Of a stretch of DNA of 63,360 nucleotides, positions 1 through 7,863 are shown in pieces. Under the pieces are notes generated by a model that saw nothing but the letters and a program-made list of their open reading frames with translations, was not told where the DNA came from and made no database searches. A program made the position numbers and the translations under genes. The stretch is from an uncultured Lachnospiraceae bacterium (GTDB taxonomy: Bacteria; Bacillota; Clostridia; Lachnospirales; Lachnospiraceae). The stretch is from contig CAJUDY010000022.1 of NCBI GenBank assembly GCA_910584945.1, forward strand, positions 1-63,360, written 5' to 3'. How positions within the stretch are numbered: the first letter of the stretch is position 1; each line of letters begins with the position of its first letter.

Positions 1-80
1 ACGGATAATGGAGCAGTTTGTTCACATTTTATTTACTCATGCGTTTGTCGTGACCTTCTTTGTGCACTCTGGACAACATT

Positions 81-617
81 TTATTGGAAATTTTGCTCTT
101 CTTCCGGCCATTCCCGCATCACAGACAAAATGTCTCCGATCCGGAACCCTTTTCGCGCCAGAGAAGCGATCAGTTTCTGCTTTTGCTTCTCGTCGCTTTC
201 CGACGGCCGATAATGCTTTTTTTCCAGATGCCTTCGAATCATGCACTTTTCATCGGAGGGCTCCAACTCCTCATATACCTTCTGAATCAACTCCGGGGAT
301 ACGCCTTTTTTAAACTGAAGCTCCTGCGTAAGCTGTCGGCGGCTCTTCTGATCCTTCCGGTACTCGATATAGTTGCGGACATACCGTTCGTCGTCCAGAT
401 AGCCGTAGCTTTTTACATAGGCAACGGCCTCTTCCACAAGCTCCGGCGCAAACTCCTCCTGCAGGAGCTTCTCCCGGAGCTGCGCCTCCGTCCGGTCCAT
501 CCGCTCCAGCAGCTTTAAGGCTTTAATCTTCGCCCGTCTGTGCTCCGAGCTCAGTTCCTGTTGCTTCTTCTGCGGGCTTTGCTTCTTCTGCCGGTGCCCC
601 TGCGCCTGGTAATCCAT
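81..617 (-). CDS. recX: RecX, RecA-modulating protein
   Basis: Regulatory protein that binds RecA filaments and tempers recombinase activity in the cytoplasm. The 178-residue product is helical and charged. It has the RecX repeat pattern: a leucine-rich block with LLERMDRTEAQLREKL near residue 36, then the GYLDDERYVRNYIEYR segment. It lies directly downstream of recA on the same strand, with an unusually long overlap of about 95 bases. The chosen ATG is preceded by AGGGAG at suitable distance. The overlap suggests translational coupling to recA and shared SOS control. A shorter start inside the gene would cut into the conserved region, so I keep this one. Confidence 0.93.
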   Translation of the reverse strand: MDYQAQGHRQKKQSPQKKQQELSSEHRRAKIKALKLLERMDRTEAQLREKLLQEEFAPELVEEAVAYVKSYGYLDDERYVRNYIEYRKDQKSRRQLTQELQFKKGVSPELIQKVYEELEPSDEKCMIRRHLEKKHYRPSESDEKQKQKLIASLARKGFRIGDILSVMREWPEEEQNFQ

Positions 618-1617
618 AATGCTCCCTGACCTTCATCTCAATCTCCCGGCACGCCTCCGGATTGTCTCTCAAGAACTGCTTCGCATTCTCTCTTCCCTGT
701 CCGATCTTGGCGTCATTGTAGGCATACCATGCTCCGCTCTTCACCACGACGCCGCTGTTCGCCGCCAGATCGAGGATATCTCCCACCGTGGAGATTCCCT
801 GACCAAACATAATATCGAACTCCGCCTCCCGGAATGGGGGGGCGATCTTATTTTTCACAACCTTTACACGGGTACGGTTTCCAATCACCTCTCCGCCCTG
901 CTTCAGGGCCTCAATCCGCCGCACGTCCAGACGGACGGAAGCATAGAACTTCAATGCACGGCCTCCGGTGGTCGTCTCCGGATTCCCGAACATCACGCCC
1001 ACCTTCTCACGAAGCTGGTTGATAAAGATGACTACACAGTTGGTCTTGCTGATCACCGCCGTCAGCTTCCTGAGCGCCTGGGACATCAGCCTCGCATGAA
1101 GTCCCACATGAGAATCTCCCATATCTCCGTCGATCTCTGCCTTGGGCACCAGCGCCGCCACCGAGTCCACGATCACAATATCCACCGCGCCGGAGCGCAC
1201 CATGGTCTCCGTGATCTCCAGCGCCTGTTCCCCGTTGTCCGGCTGAGAGATATACAGATTGTCAATATCCACGCCGATATTCCGGGCATACACCGGGTCC
1301 AGTGCGTGCTCCGCGTCGATAAACCCGGCGATCCCGCCCCGCTTCTGCACCTCCGCTACCATATGTAAAGCCACCGTCGTCTTACCGCTGGACTCCGGCC
1401 CGTAGATCTCTACCACACGCCCCTTGGGAACGCCGCCCGCCCCCAGCGCAATATCCAGACTCAAAGACCCCGTGGGAATCGTCTCCACCTGCATATGACT
1501 GGTATCCCCCAGCTTCATCACAGACCCCTTCCCATACTGCTTCTCAATCTGACTAAGCGCCGCGTCAAGCGCCTTTAACTTCTCTTCCTTCGCCGTACCC
1601 TTCTCTTCTCTTGCCAT
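523..1617 (-). CDS. recA: RecA recombinase
   Basis: DNA-dependent ATPase that forms filaments on single-stranded DNA, drives homologous recombination and triggers LexA self-cleavage. The 364 residues match family size. Visible motifs are Walker A GPESSGKTT near residue 74, the MAW-type region SLDIALGAGGVPKGR, and the L2 loop region GNPETTTGGRALKFYAS. The acidic C-terminal tail is typical. It is the first gene of a recA-recX unit, and its promoter carries a LexA-type operator. The upstream gene asd is separated from it by a terminator and a structured repeat. Confidence 0.99.
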   Translation of the reverse strand: MAREEKGTAKEEKLKALDAALSQIEKQYGKGSVMKLGDTSHMQVETIPTGSLSLDIALGAGGVPKGRVVEIYGPESSGKTTVALHMVAEVQKRGGIAGFIDAEHALDPVYARNIGVDIDNLYISQPDNGEQALEITETMVRSGAVDIVIVDSVAALVPKAEIDGDMGDSHVGLHARLMSQALRKLTAVISKTNCVVIFINQLREKVGVMFGNPETTTGGRALKFYASVRLDVRRIEALKQGGEVIGNRTRVKVVKNKIAPPFREAEFDIMFGQGISTVGDILDLAANSGVVVKSGAWYAYNDAKIGQGRENAKQFLRDNPEACREIEMKVREHYGLPGAGAPAEEAKPAEEATGTELGAQTGED

Positions 1618-1658
1618 ACCAACTCTCCTCTAAACATTTCTATTTTTATTTCACAATA

Positions 1659-1714
1659 CGAACTTTTGTTCGATTTCCTATCCCTATCCTACCCCATTTC
1701 CCCCCATCTGTCAA
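1659..1714 (-). promoter_or_regulatory. recA promoter with LexA (SOS) operator
   Basis: Reading the minus strand, TTGACA (1709-1714) and TAGGAT (1686-1691) are separated by exactly 17 bases. Just downstream lies the perfect palindrome CGAACTTTTGTTCG (1659-1672), which fits the Gram-positive LexA/DinR pattern GAAC-N4-GTTC and would cover the start of transcription. SOS control of recA is well established in Bacillota. Confidence 0.9.
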
Positions 1715-1842
1715 GCACCAATCCAAATATATTTGATATATTTTCTGCTATATTTTCCATCCCCGCACTCTCCCATCATTTTCTTCTTCCTCCGCGCCCT
1801 CCCGTCCTCTCCTCCTCAGCGTCCCCGTCCTTCATCACCCAG

Positions 1843-1998
1843 CCCGCGGCGGGCTGATGTTCCTGCAAGGAGCATTGGGAGGCGCCGGCACTTAGTGAGT
1901 GCAAGCGGTACGCGCCGCACGAACTTAGTACCGCTGCGTCCTCCCACCTAAGCGAGAGCGGCCCCTGGAAGGAATATCTGCCCGCCGTGAGCGTCCGG
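1843..1998 (-). repeat. Structured dispersed element A, copy 1
   Basis: One of three copies (others at 46454-46600 and 58693-58887). A long closing stem pairs 1848-1864 with 1970-1986 (GGCGGGC with GCCCGCC, then GATGTTCC with GGAATATC). Inside are GGGAGG/CCTCCC pairing, a GCACT-TAGTG-AGTGC hairpin and an AGCGGTAC/GTACCGCT hairpin. Conserved blocks shared with the other copies are CACCGG or GCCGG, TTAGTACCGCTGCGTCC, CCTAAG and a terminal GCGTCCGG. It sits between the asd terminator and the recA promoter. It has no coding potential. Strand is assigned because all copies follow minus-strand genes in the same orientation. Confidence 0.8.
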
Positions 1999-2025
1999 AT
2001 TGCAAAAAGCGTCTGGATTGCCAAG

Positions 2026-2061
2026 CAAACAAAGAACGCCCGCCTGTTACACAGACGAGCG
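2026..2061 (-). terminator. Terminator downstream of asd
   Basis: On the minus strand CGCTCGTCTG (2052-2061) pairs with CAGGCGGGCG (2037-2046) around a five-base loop, with two G-U pairs, followed by a T-rich stretch (TTCTTTGTTTG). It lies just after the asd stop codon. Confidence 0.65.
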
Positions 2062-2067
2062 CCTCTC

Positions 2068-3153
2068 TCATTTATTGGTAATATACCCTTTCGCCTTCAG
2101 CGTCTCCGCACACAGCACCGCGCCGCCTGCCGCGCCCCGGACTGTATTATGAGAAAGCCCCACGAACTTCCAGTCATACACGCTGTCTTCCCGGAGCCGT
2201 CCGATGGAAATCCCCATCCCGTTTTCATAGTCCACATCCAGTTTCACCTGAGGCCGGTTGTCCTCCTCCATATAACGGATAAACTGCTTCGGCGCGCTGG
2301 GAAGCCCTTCCTCCTGAGGAAATCCCCGATAGTTCACCAGCCGGTCGATCAGTTCCTCTTTGGTGGGCTTTTTGCGGAATTTGACAAACACCGCCGCCGT
2401 GTGCCCGTTCAGCACCGGCACACGGATACACTGACAGGTAATCTTCGGCTCCTCGGCCTTCACGATTACGCCGTTCTCCACATGTCCCAGCACTCTTAAA
2501 GGCTCCTGCTCGGACTTCTCTTCCTCGCCTCCGATATAGGGGATAATATTCTCCACCATCTCCGGCCAGTCCTTAAAAGTCTTGCCCGCTCCGGAGATTG
2601 CCTGATAGGTCGTCGCTACCACCTCGTAGGGTTCAAATTCCTTCCACGCGTTCAGTACCGGCGCATAACTCTGGATGGAGCAGTTGGGCTTTACCGCAAT
2701 AAAACCTCTGGTGGTTCCCAGACGCTTTTTCTGAGCCGCAATCACCTCAAAATGCTCCGGGTTGATCTCCGGGATCACCATGGGCACATCCGGTGTCCAG
2801 CGGTGCGCGCTGTTGTTGGACACCACCGGCGTCTCCGTCTTCGCGTAGGCTTCCTCAATGGCCTTGATCTCCTCTTTGGACATATCCACGGCGCTGAACA
2901 CAAAGTCCACGCTGGCAGCCACCTTCTCCACTTCGTTCACATTCATCACGACGATCTTCTTTACGGCCTCCGGCATAGGCGTTGTCATCTTCCAGCGTCC
3001 GCCCACTGCCTCCTCGTAAGTCTTTCCCGCGGACCGGGCGCTTGCCGCGATCGTCACTACCTCAAACCACGGATGGTTCTCCAAAAGAGACAGAAATCTC
3101 TGTCCTACCATACCGGTGCCGCCGAGGACACCCACTCTCAACTTCTCGCTCAT
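2068..3153 (-). CDS. asd: Aspartate-semialdehyde dehydrogenase
   Basis: Reduces aspartyl phosphate to aspartate semialdehyde with NADPH, the branch step to lysine/diaminopimelate, threonine and methionine. The 361-residue protein has the Rossmann motif GGTGMVGQRF near residue 11 and the catalytic cysteine in KPNCSIQ near residue 157. The length and the SARSAGKTYEEAVGGRW segment place it in the archaeal/fungal-like Asd branch rather than the shorter E. coli type. It is a single-gene transcript with its own promoter and a ~220-nt leader that contains repeat element B. Confidence 0.96.
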   Translation of the reverse strand: MSEKLRVGVLGGTGMVGQRFLSLLENHPWFEVVTIAASARSAGKTYEEAVGGRWKMTTPMPEAVKKIVVMNVNEVEKVAASVDFVFSAVDMSKEEIKAIEEAYAKTETPVVSNNSAHRWTPDVPMVIPEINPEHFEVIAAQKKRLGTTRGFIAVKPNCSIQSYAPVLNAWKEFEPYEVVATTYQAISGAGKTFKDWPEMVENIIPYIGGEEEKSEQEPLRVLGHVENGVIVKAEEPKITCQCIRVPVLNGHTAAVFVKFRKKPTKEELIDRLVNYRGFPQEEGLPSAPKQFIRYMEEDNRPQVKLDVDYENGMGISIGRLREDSVYDWKFVGLSHNTVRGAAGGAVLCAETLKAKGYITNK

Positions 3154-3174
3154 TTTCTCATTCTCCTCTTATTT

Positions 3175-3289
3175 AAGTTCCGCATCTTCCCTCACTTCGC
3201 CCCAGCATCTGGAAGAATTTTCCCTCACTTCGTTCCGTAAAATCCTTCCGGGGCTGCTTTCGAGCAGATGCTGTTTTTCAAGTTCCGCA
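3175..3289 (-). repeat. Structured repeat element B, copy A (asd leader)
   Basis: About 115 bases nearly identical to 39362-39478. AAGTTCCGCA occurs at both ends (3175-3184 and 3280-3289). Inside, CAGCATCTG (3203-3211) pairs with CAGATGCTG (3265-3273), enclosing a GGAAGAATTTT/AAAATCCTTCC hairpin and a CTGCT-TTCG-AGCAG hairpin. It lies wholly inside the predicted 5' leader of asd on the minus strand. Confidence 0.8.
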
Positions 3290-3383
3290 ATTCCCCTTCC
3301 AAACCCCATTGATCTGGGGAGCATTTCCCGAACACAACCGGTTCTGTTTGTCCGTGATATGCGTACATCTGTCTTTCCTGTAA

Positions 3384-3412
3384 ATATTACAAAATTTTTT
3401 CAAAAAATGCAA
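3384..3412 (-). promoter_or_regulatory. Predicted asd promoter
   Basis: Minus-strand TTGCAT (3407-3412) and TAATAT (3384-3389) with a 17-base spacer, located between the argH stop and repeat element B. It predicts an asd leader of about 220 nt. Confidence 0.65.
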
Positions 3413-3434
3413 CCCCTAATTTTAAATATTGCGG

Positions 3435-4811
3435 TCAGGCTTCCAGATATTCCCGACAGGACCGGATCGCCTGCTCCATGGACGCCTTTCCGGGCGCTCC
3501 CGCGGTCAGCCTTTTATTGACGCAGGTTTCCAGCGCGATGGCCTCATAGATGTCTTTCTCAAAGACCGGACTGATCGCCCGATATTCTTCCAGAGTCAGA
3601 TCGTCCAGCGCCTTCTTCTGCTCAATACAGTAGAGAACCAGTCTTCCCACGATCCCATGGGCGTCCCGGAAAGGCACGCCGTGATTCACCAGATAATCCG
3701 CGGCGTCCGTGGCGTTGGTGAACCCATGCCTTGCACTGTCTCTCATCCGCTCTTTGCAGAAGCTTAAGGTATCCAGCATCCCCGTGAAAAGCGTCACGCA
3801 CCCCTTCACCGTATCGATGGCGTCAAAGACCAGCTCCTTGTCCTCCTGCATGTCCTTATTATAGGCCAGCGGAATTCCTTTCAGGGTGGTCAGAAGGGAC
3901 ATAAGCGCGCCGTACACCCGGCCCGTTTTCCCCCGCACCAGCTCCGCAATATCCGGATTCTTCTTCTGAGGCATGATGGAACTTCCCGTACTATAACCGT
4001 CGTCGATCTCCACGAACTGATATTCGTTGCTGTTCCACAGGATGATCTCTTCGCTGAAACGGCTCAGATGCATCATGATCGTAGACAATGCGGACAGGTA
4101 CTCGATCAGATAATCCCGGTCAGAGACCGCGTCCATACTGTTCGGTACCGGACCGTAGAAGCCCAGAAGGCTGGCCGTATACTCCCGGTCCAGAGGATAG
4201 GTGGTCCCTGCCAGGGCGCCTCCTCCCAGGGGACAGTAATTCATCCGCTCATGGATATCCTTAAGGCGCAGACGGTCTCTCTTGAACATCTCAAAATAAG
4301 CTCCCATATGATGGGCCAGGGTGATGGGCTGGGCCTTCTGCAGATGGGTGAAGCCCGGCATGATCGTCTCCGTATGTTCCTCCATGATTCGTAGCAGTAC
4401 ATTCAGAAGTCCTTTGAGCAGATCATCCGTCTCCAGAACTTCTTCTCTGATGTACAGACGCATGTCCAGGGCCACCTGGTCGTTGCGGCTTCTTCCTGTA
4501 TGAAGCTTCTTGCCCGCGTCTCCGATCCGCTCGATCAGATTCGCCTCCACGAAGCTGTGAATGTCTTCATACCGATCCGTAATTTTAAGCGCTCCGGACT
4601 CTACATCCGCAAGGATTCCTTTAAGCCCTTTTAGAATCTGTTCTTCTTCCTCCCCGGTCAGAATCCCCTGCTTTTTCAGCATCCGGACATGGGCCATGCT
4701 GCCTTCCATATCCTGCCTGTATAATCTTTTGTCAAACGAAATCGACGCGTTAAACTGATATACCAGCTGGTCTGTCTCTTTTGTGAAACGCCCGCCCCAC
4801 AATTGTGCCAT
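3435..4811 (-). CDS. argH: Argininosuccinate lyase
   Basis: Splits argininosuccinate into arginine and fumarate, the last step of arginine synthesis. The 458-residue protein carries the fumarase/lyase signature GSSIMPQKKNPD near residue 278, the HTGRSRNDQ segment near residue 105, and the catalytic GFTHLQKAQP region. The length is normal. No argG is adjacent, so the gene appears to be transcribed alone from a promoter just upstream, behind the terminator of the formate/nitrite channel gene. Confidence 0.98.
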   Translation of the reverse strand: MAQLWGGRFTKETDQLVYQFNASISFDKRLYRQDMEGSMAHVRMLKKQGILTGEEEEQILKGLKGILADVESGALKITDRYEDIHSFVEANLIERIGDAGKKLHTGRSRNDQVALDMRLYIREEVLETDDLLKGLLNVLLRIMEEHTETIMPGFTHLQKAQPITLAHHMGAYFEMFKRDRLRLKDIHERMNYCPLGGGALAGTTYPLDREYTASLLGFYGPVPNSMDAVSDRDYLIEYLSALSTIMMHLSRFSEEIILWNSNEYQFVEIDDGYSTGSSIMPQKKNPDIAELVRGKTGRVYGALMSLLTTLKGIPLAYNKDMQEDKELVFDAIDTVKGCVTLFTGMLDTLSFCKERMRDSARHGFTNATDAADYLVNHGVPFRDAHGIVGRLVLYCIEQKKALDDLTLEEYRAISPVFEKDIYEAIALETCVNKRLTAGAPGKASMEQAIRSCREYLEA

Positions 4812-4846
4812 AGCTTATCATCCTTTCCCTCAAAACTAATTTTCAC

Positions 4847-4875
4847 ATTATATCATAAAGTACGCCCACACACAA
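4847..4875 (-). promoter_or_regulatory. Predicted argH promoter
   Basis: Minus-strand TTGTGT (4870-4875), a 17-base spacer and a perfect TATAAT (4847-4852), about 35 bases upstream of the argH start. Confidence 0.65.
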
Positions 4876-4952
4876 TTCCCTTTTCTGACAAACCTGGTGA
4901 AATACCGACATGCTTCGATCATTTTACAGAGGATCGCTGAACTGCTTCAATC

Positions 4953-5036
4953 GAGTAGGGAAGATTCTTCTTCCCTACTCGCGCACCGGGCGCCTGTCAG
5001 CTTTGCTGACAATCTTCCTTAGGGCGCTCGTGTGCA
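4953..5036. repeat. Tandem hairpins between FNT gene and argH
   Basis: A perfect 12-bp stem, GAGTAGGGAAGA with TCTTCCCTACTC (4953-4980), has a four-base loop. It is followed by a second fold, GCGCAC...GTGTGC (4981-5036), enclosing GCGCC/GGCGC and TGTCAGC-TTT-GCTGACA (4995-5011). No reading frame or T-run fits it. It lies between a clear terminator and the argH promoter, so its transcription is uncertain. Confidence 0.6.
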
Positions 5037-5072
5037 TAAAAAAGCAGGATACAGCCAACAACTGCATCCTGC
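5037..5072 (-). terminator. Terminator of the formate/nitrite channel gene
   Basis: Minus-strand GCAGGATGCAG (5062-5072) pairs with CTGTATCCTGC (5044-5054) and is followed by TTTTTTA, directly after the gene ending at 5100. Confidence 0.9.
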
Positions 5073-5099
5073 CTAAAAATATGCAAAAAACCATAATGA

Positions 5100-5870
5100 T
5101 TATTTACCGCTGCTTTTCTGAATCATGTAGTAGGGCCATGCCACCAGGCCCACGCCGCCGATCATATTGCCGACGGTTACAATCGCCAGATTGTAGACAT
5201 AGCCGCCGACGCTGAGTCCTGCTACGCCGTTGGGGTCTAAAAGTCCCGACGCCATAATGGTCATGTTGGCAACACTGTGCTCAAAACCGCAGAGAACGAA
5301 CACGAAAATACACCAGAAGATCATAATCAGCTTGCCGGATTCGGTCTTCATCTTGGAACCGCACCATACGGCAAGACATACCAGCATATTACAGAAAATT
5401 GCCTTGACAAAGAGATTCAGCGCTCCGCCGCCCATCTTGGCCGCCGCCACGGTGGCGATCGTCTCGCCGACTGCTCCGGATGCCAGCCCGGTCAGATGAA
5501 ACAGAACCGCCGCCAGAAGAGAGCCCGCCAGATTGCCTATGTAACAGATCGCCCAGAGCTTGATCACTTCGCCCCACTTCACTTCTCCTGCCATAGCCGC
5601 CGACGCCATCACGAAGTTATTGCCGGTAAACAGCTCCGCGCCCGCCATAACGACCAGGCTTAACGCCGCCGCAAAGGAAGCCGCCATCATGATCTTGCCC
5701 GCGCCGCTGGTGCCAAGGTTGCCTCCCACCGTCAGCATGACAAACCCGCCGAAGGCAATAAAAAATCCCGCCATCACCGCCGCAATCACATAGCCCACCG
5801 GATTATGATTCAACAAATTCAGTTTCCCTTTTGCCCCGTTGCATACATTTCCAAATTCATCTTTAAACAT
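5100..5870 (-). CDS. Formate/nitrite transporter family channel
   Basis: Pentameric membrane channel of the FocA/NirC/HSC family, carrying small monovalent anions such as formate, nitrite or hydrosulfide. The 256-residue product has about six hydrophobic segments and the family-like GAELFTGNNFVMAS segment near residue 64. The start follows AGGAGGGG. It is a single gene with its own terminator. No pfl or nitrite reductase gene is adjacent, so the substrate cannot be told from context. Formate export in a fermenter is plausible. Confidence 0.9.
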   Translation of the reverse strand: MFKDEFGNVCNGAKGKLNLLNHNPVGYVIAAVMAGFFIAFGGFVMLTVGGNLGTSGAGKIMMAASFAAALSLVVMAGAELFTGNNFVMASAAMAGEVKWGEVIKLWAICYIGNLAGSLLAAVLFHLTGLASGAVGETIATVAAAKMGGGALNLFVKAIFCNMLVCLAVWCGSKMKTESGKLIMIFWCIFVFVLCGFEHSVANMTIMASGLLDPNGVAGLSVGGYVYNLAIVTVGNMIGGVGLVAWPYYMIQKSSGK

Positions 5871-5989
5871 CTCTACCCCTCCTGTTGGATTTACTATTTT
5901 TCATCATACCACACTTTTTGCTTCATGTGATTGTACAGTTTGTAGGAATCTCTTTTTTTGTAATTTTTTGTATTTTCTTAAAAAAACAC

Positions 5990-6018
5990 TTTACATTTTA
6001 TATCTCGTCTGTTATAAT
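5990..6018 (+). promoter_or_regulatory. tRNA-Thr promoter
   Basis: TTTACA (5990-5995), a 17-base spacer and a perfect TATAAT (6013-6018), 23 bases before the tRNA 5' end. Confidence 0.85.
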
Positions 6019-6040
6019 AATTTTTGCTGTTAGGCAGTAA

Positions 6041-6113
6041 GCTTCCGTGGCTCAGTCGGTAGAGCGACGCACTCGTAATGCGTAGGTCACCGGTTCAAAT
6101 CCGGTCGGGAGCT
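6041..6113 (+). tRNA. tRNA-Thr (anticodon CGT)
   Basis: Cloverleaf of 73 nt. The acceptor GCTTCCG pairs with CGGGAGC (one G-U), the D arm is GCTC/GAGC, the anticodon stem ACGCA/TGCGT carries the loop CTCGTAA with anticodon CGT, and the T arm ACCGG/CCGGT has loop TTCAAAT. CCA is not encoded. A T-run and a hairpin follow. Confidence 0.97.
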
Positions 6114-6134
6114 TTTTTCATGCCTTTTTACAGA

Positions 6135-6170
6135 ACAGGGGAGATCCGCGCACGGATCTCCCCTGTCTTT
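6135..6170. terminator. Bidirectional terminator between tRNA-Thr and glgA
   Basis: ACAGGGGAGATCCG pairs perfectly with CGGATCTCCCCTGT (6135-6166) around CGCA, with T-rich sequence on the plus side and A-rich sequence on the other. It can end both the tRNA and the converging glgA transcript. Confidence 0.88.
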
Positions 6171-6182
6171 TCGCGACAGAAT

Positions 6183-7634
6183 CTACCAGCCGATCAGCCA
6201 GGAATAGATTCCCTCATATTTGTATCTGGATGCATCCCATGAGAAATCCTTCTGCATGCCTCTTGCAACCATCTCATCCCACTCTTTCCGGTGTACAAAA
6301 TATGTGTATTTCGCGTAATTGATCACTTCCATCATATCCCACGGATTGTAATTTGTAAAGGAGAATCCGTCGCCTTTTCCTTCGTATTCATTATAAGGCT
6401 CTACGGTATCCTTTAAGCCGCCGGTCTCACGGACAATCGGCACGGTCCCGTAGCGGAAAGAAATCATCTGGGTCAATCCGCAGGGTTCGAAAGCGGAAGG
6501 CATCAGGAACGCATCCGCTGCCGCATACAGCTTATGGGACAGCTCATCCGCATAGTAAATGTTCGCGGACACTTTGTCCGGATATTTCCATGCATAGTGG
6601 CGGAACATATCCTCGTATCTCTGGTCCCCGGTGCCGATGACCACCAGCTGGGTATTGTCGTCCACGATCTGTTCCATCACTTCGGCGATCAGGTCCAGAC
6701 CTTTCTGGTCCGTCAGACGGGAGATCAGGCCGATCATCATCTTGTTCTCGTCCACTGCCAGCCCCAGGGCTTCCTGAAGCGCCTTTTTGTTGGCTGCCTT
6801 TCCTTTGCTGAAGTTCTTGAGGGCATATTTCTTGTCGATCTTCCCATCCGTCTCCGGATTCCAGATCTCATAGTCGATGCCGTTCACGATTCCCCGAAGG
6901 TCCATATGGCGCGCGGACAAAAGTCCGTCTAAGCCTTCCCCGTACATGGGCGTCTGGATCTCATAGGCATAGGTATCGCTGACCGTGGTAATATAGTCCG
7001 CATAGACCAGGCCGCCCTTTAACATATTGGCGTCCCGCTTGAACTCCAGCTTATCCGGCGTGAACACATAGTCCGGAAGGCCGGTCAGCCCCTGCATGGT
7101 CTCGATATCCCAGATCCCCTGAAATCTTAAGTTGTGGATCGTCATGATCGTCTTGATGCCCTGATAGAAATCTCCCGCCGCGAACTCCGTCTTCAGATAG
7201 ACCGGAATCAGCCCCGTCTGCCAGTCATGGCAGTGGATCAGATCCGGGCGGAATCCGACGATCGGCAGGATGGACAGCACCGCTTTGGAGAAGAACGCGA
7301 ACTTCTCGATATCCGTGCGGAAATCTCCATAGGGCTTTGCCCCGCCGAAGTAGACCAGATTATCGATAAAATAATAGGTAACGCCTTCATACTCGTACGT
7401 CATGACTCCTACATGCGCTCCCGGATTATAAGAACCTGTTCCCATATAAAAATGTGTAATATACTTGAAATTATTCCGGAACTTGTCCGGGATACAGGTG
7501 TAGTTGGGCATGACAACCCGAACGTCCCACTCCTCTTTGTTGAACCCTTTCGGCAAAGCGCCGCATACATCTGCCAGACCTCCGGTCTTTACAAACGGTA
7601 CACACTCTGATGCCGCAAACAATATTTTTCTCAT
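6183..7634 (-). CDS. glgA: Glycogen synthase (ADP-glucose type)
   Basis: Glycosyltransferase family 5 enzyme that extends alpha-1,4-glucan from ADP-glucose. The 483 residues start with MRKILFAASECVPFVKTGGL, which includes the sugar-nucleotide-binding KTGGL motif. The later SAFEPCGLTQMISFRYGTVP segment holds the conserved E-x7-E-like donor-binding region. Length is normal. No glgB/C/D genes are adjacent, so it stands alone between its own promoter and a shared terminator. Confidence 0.97.
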   Translation of the reverse strand: MRKILFAASECVPFVKTGGLADVCGALPKGFNKEEWDVRVVMPNYTCIPDKFRNNFKYITHFYMGTGSYNPGAHVGVMTYEYEGVTYYFIDNLVYFGGAKPYGDFRTDIEKFAFFSKAVLSILPIVGFRPDLIHCHDWQTGLIPVYLKTEFAAGDFYQGIKTIMTIHNLRFQGIWDIETMQGLTGLPDYVFTPDKLEFKRDANMLKGGLVYADYITTVSDTYAYEIQTPMYGEGLDGLLSARHMDLRGIVNGIDYEIWNPETDGKIDKKYALKNFSKGKAANKKALQEALGLAVDENKMMIGLISRLTDQKGLDLIAEVMEQIVDDNTQLVVIGTGDQRYEDMFRHYAWKYPDKVSANIYYADELSHKLYAAADAFLMPSAFEPCGLTQMISFRYGTVPIVRETGGLKDTVEPYNEYEGKGDGFSFTNYNPWDMMEVINYAKYTYFVHRKEWDEMVARGMQKDFSWDASRYKYEGIYSWLIGW

Positions 7635-7684
7635 TGATTCGCCCCTCCCATAAAGAATAGAAGTATTTTTATTTTGATATTCTA

Positions 7685-7713
7685 ATCATACCACAATCTT
7701 CCTCATATCTAAA
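7685..7713 (-). promoter_or_regulatory. Predicted glgA promoter
   Basis: Minus-strand TTTAGA (7708-7713), a 17-base spacer and TATGAT (7685-7690), about 50 bases upstream of the glgA start. Confidence 0.55.
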
Positions 7714-7742
7714 GTACATTTTGATGAAAATCACAAAAATAC

Positions 7743-7770
7743 TTGCAAAAAGAAATTTTTCCGTTAAAAT
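7743..7770 (+). promoter_or_regulatory. Predicted promoter of the ABC-F gene
   Basis: TTGCAA (7743-7748), a 16-base spacer and TAAAAT (7765-7770). The leader that follows contains a small TAACTGT/ACAGTTA hairpin before the start codon. Confidence 0.55.
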
Positions 7771-7863
7771 ATAACGTGATATTGAGAAAAGCGAAGAAAG
7801 AAAAGAGATTCGTAACTGTGAAGGTACTGAACAGTTACAGAGATTCAAAGAAAGGTTGAGCGT

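Noticed and set aside
60..518. Long plus-strand reading frame opposite recX
   Set aside because: It is the antisense shadow of recX; no ribosome-binding site or family pattern.
3154..3434. Lysine riboswitch or T-box in the asd leader
   Set aside because: No T-box GGTGG-like motif or lysine riboswitch core could be seen; the leader structure is repeat element B.
6120..6182. Possible second RNA gene after tRNA-Thr
   Set aside because: The strong hairpin is a bidirectional terminator between tRNA and glgA; no second cloverleaf.
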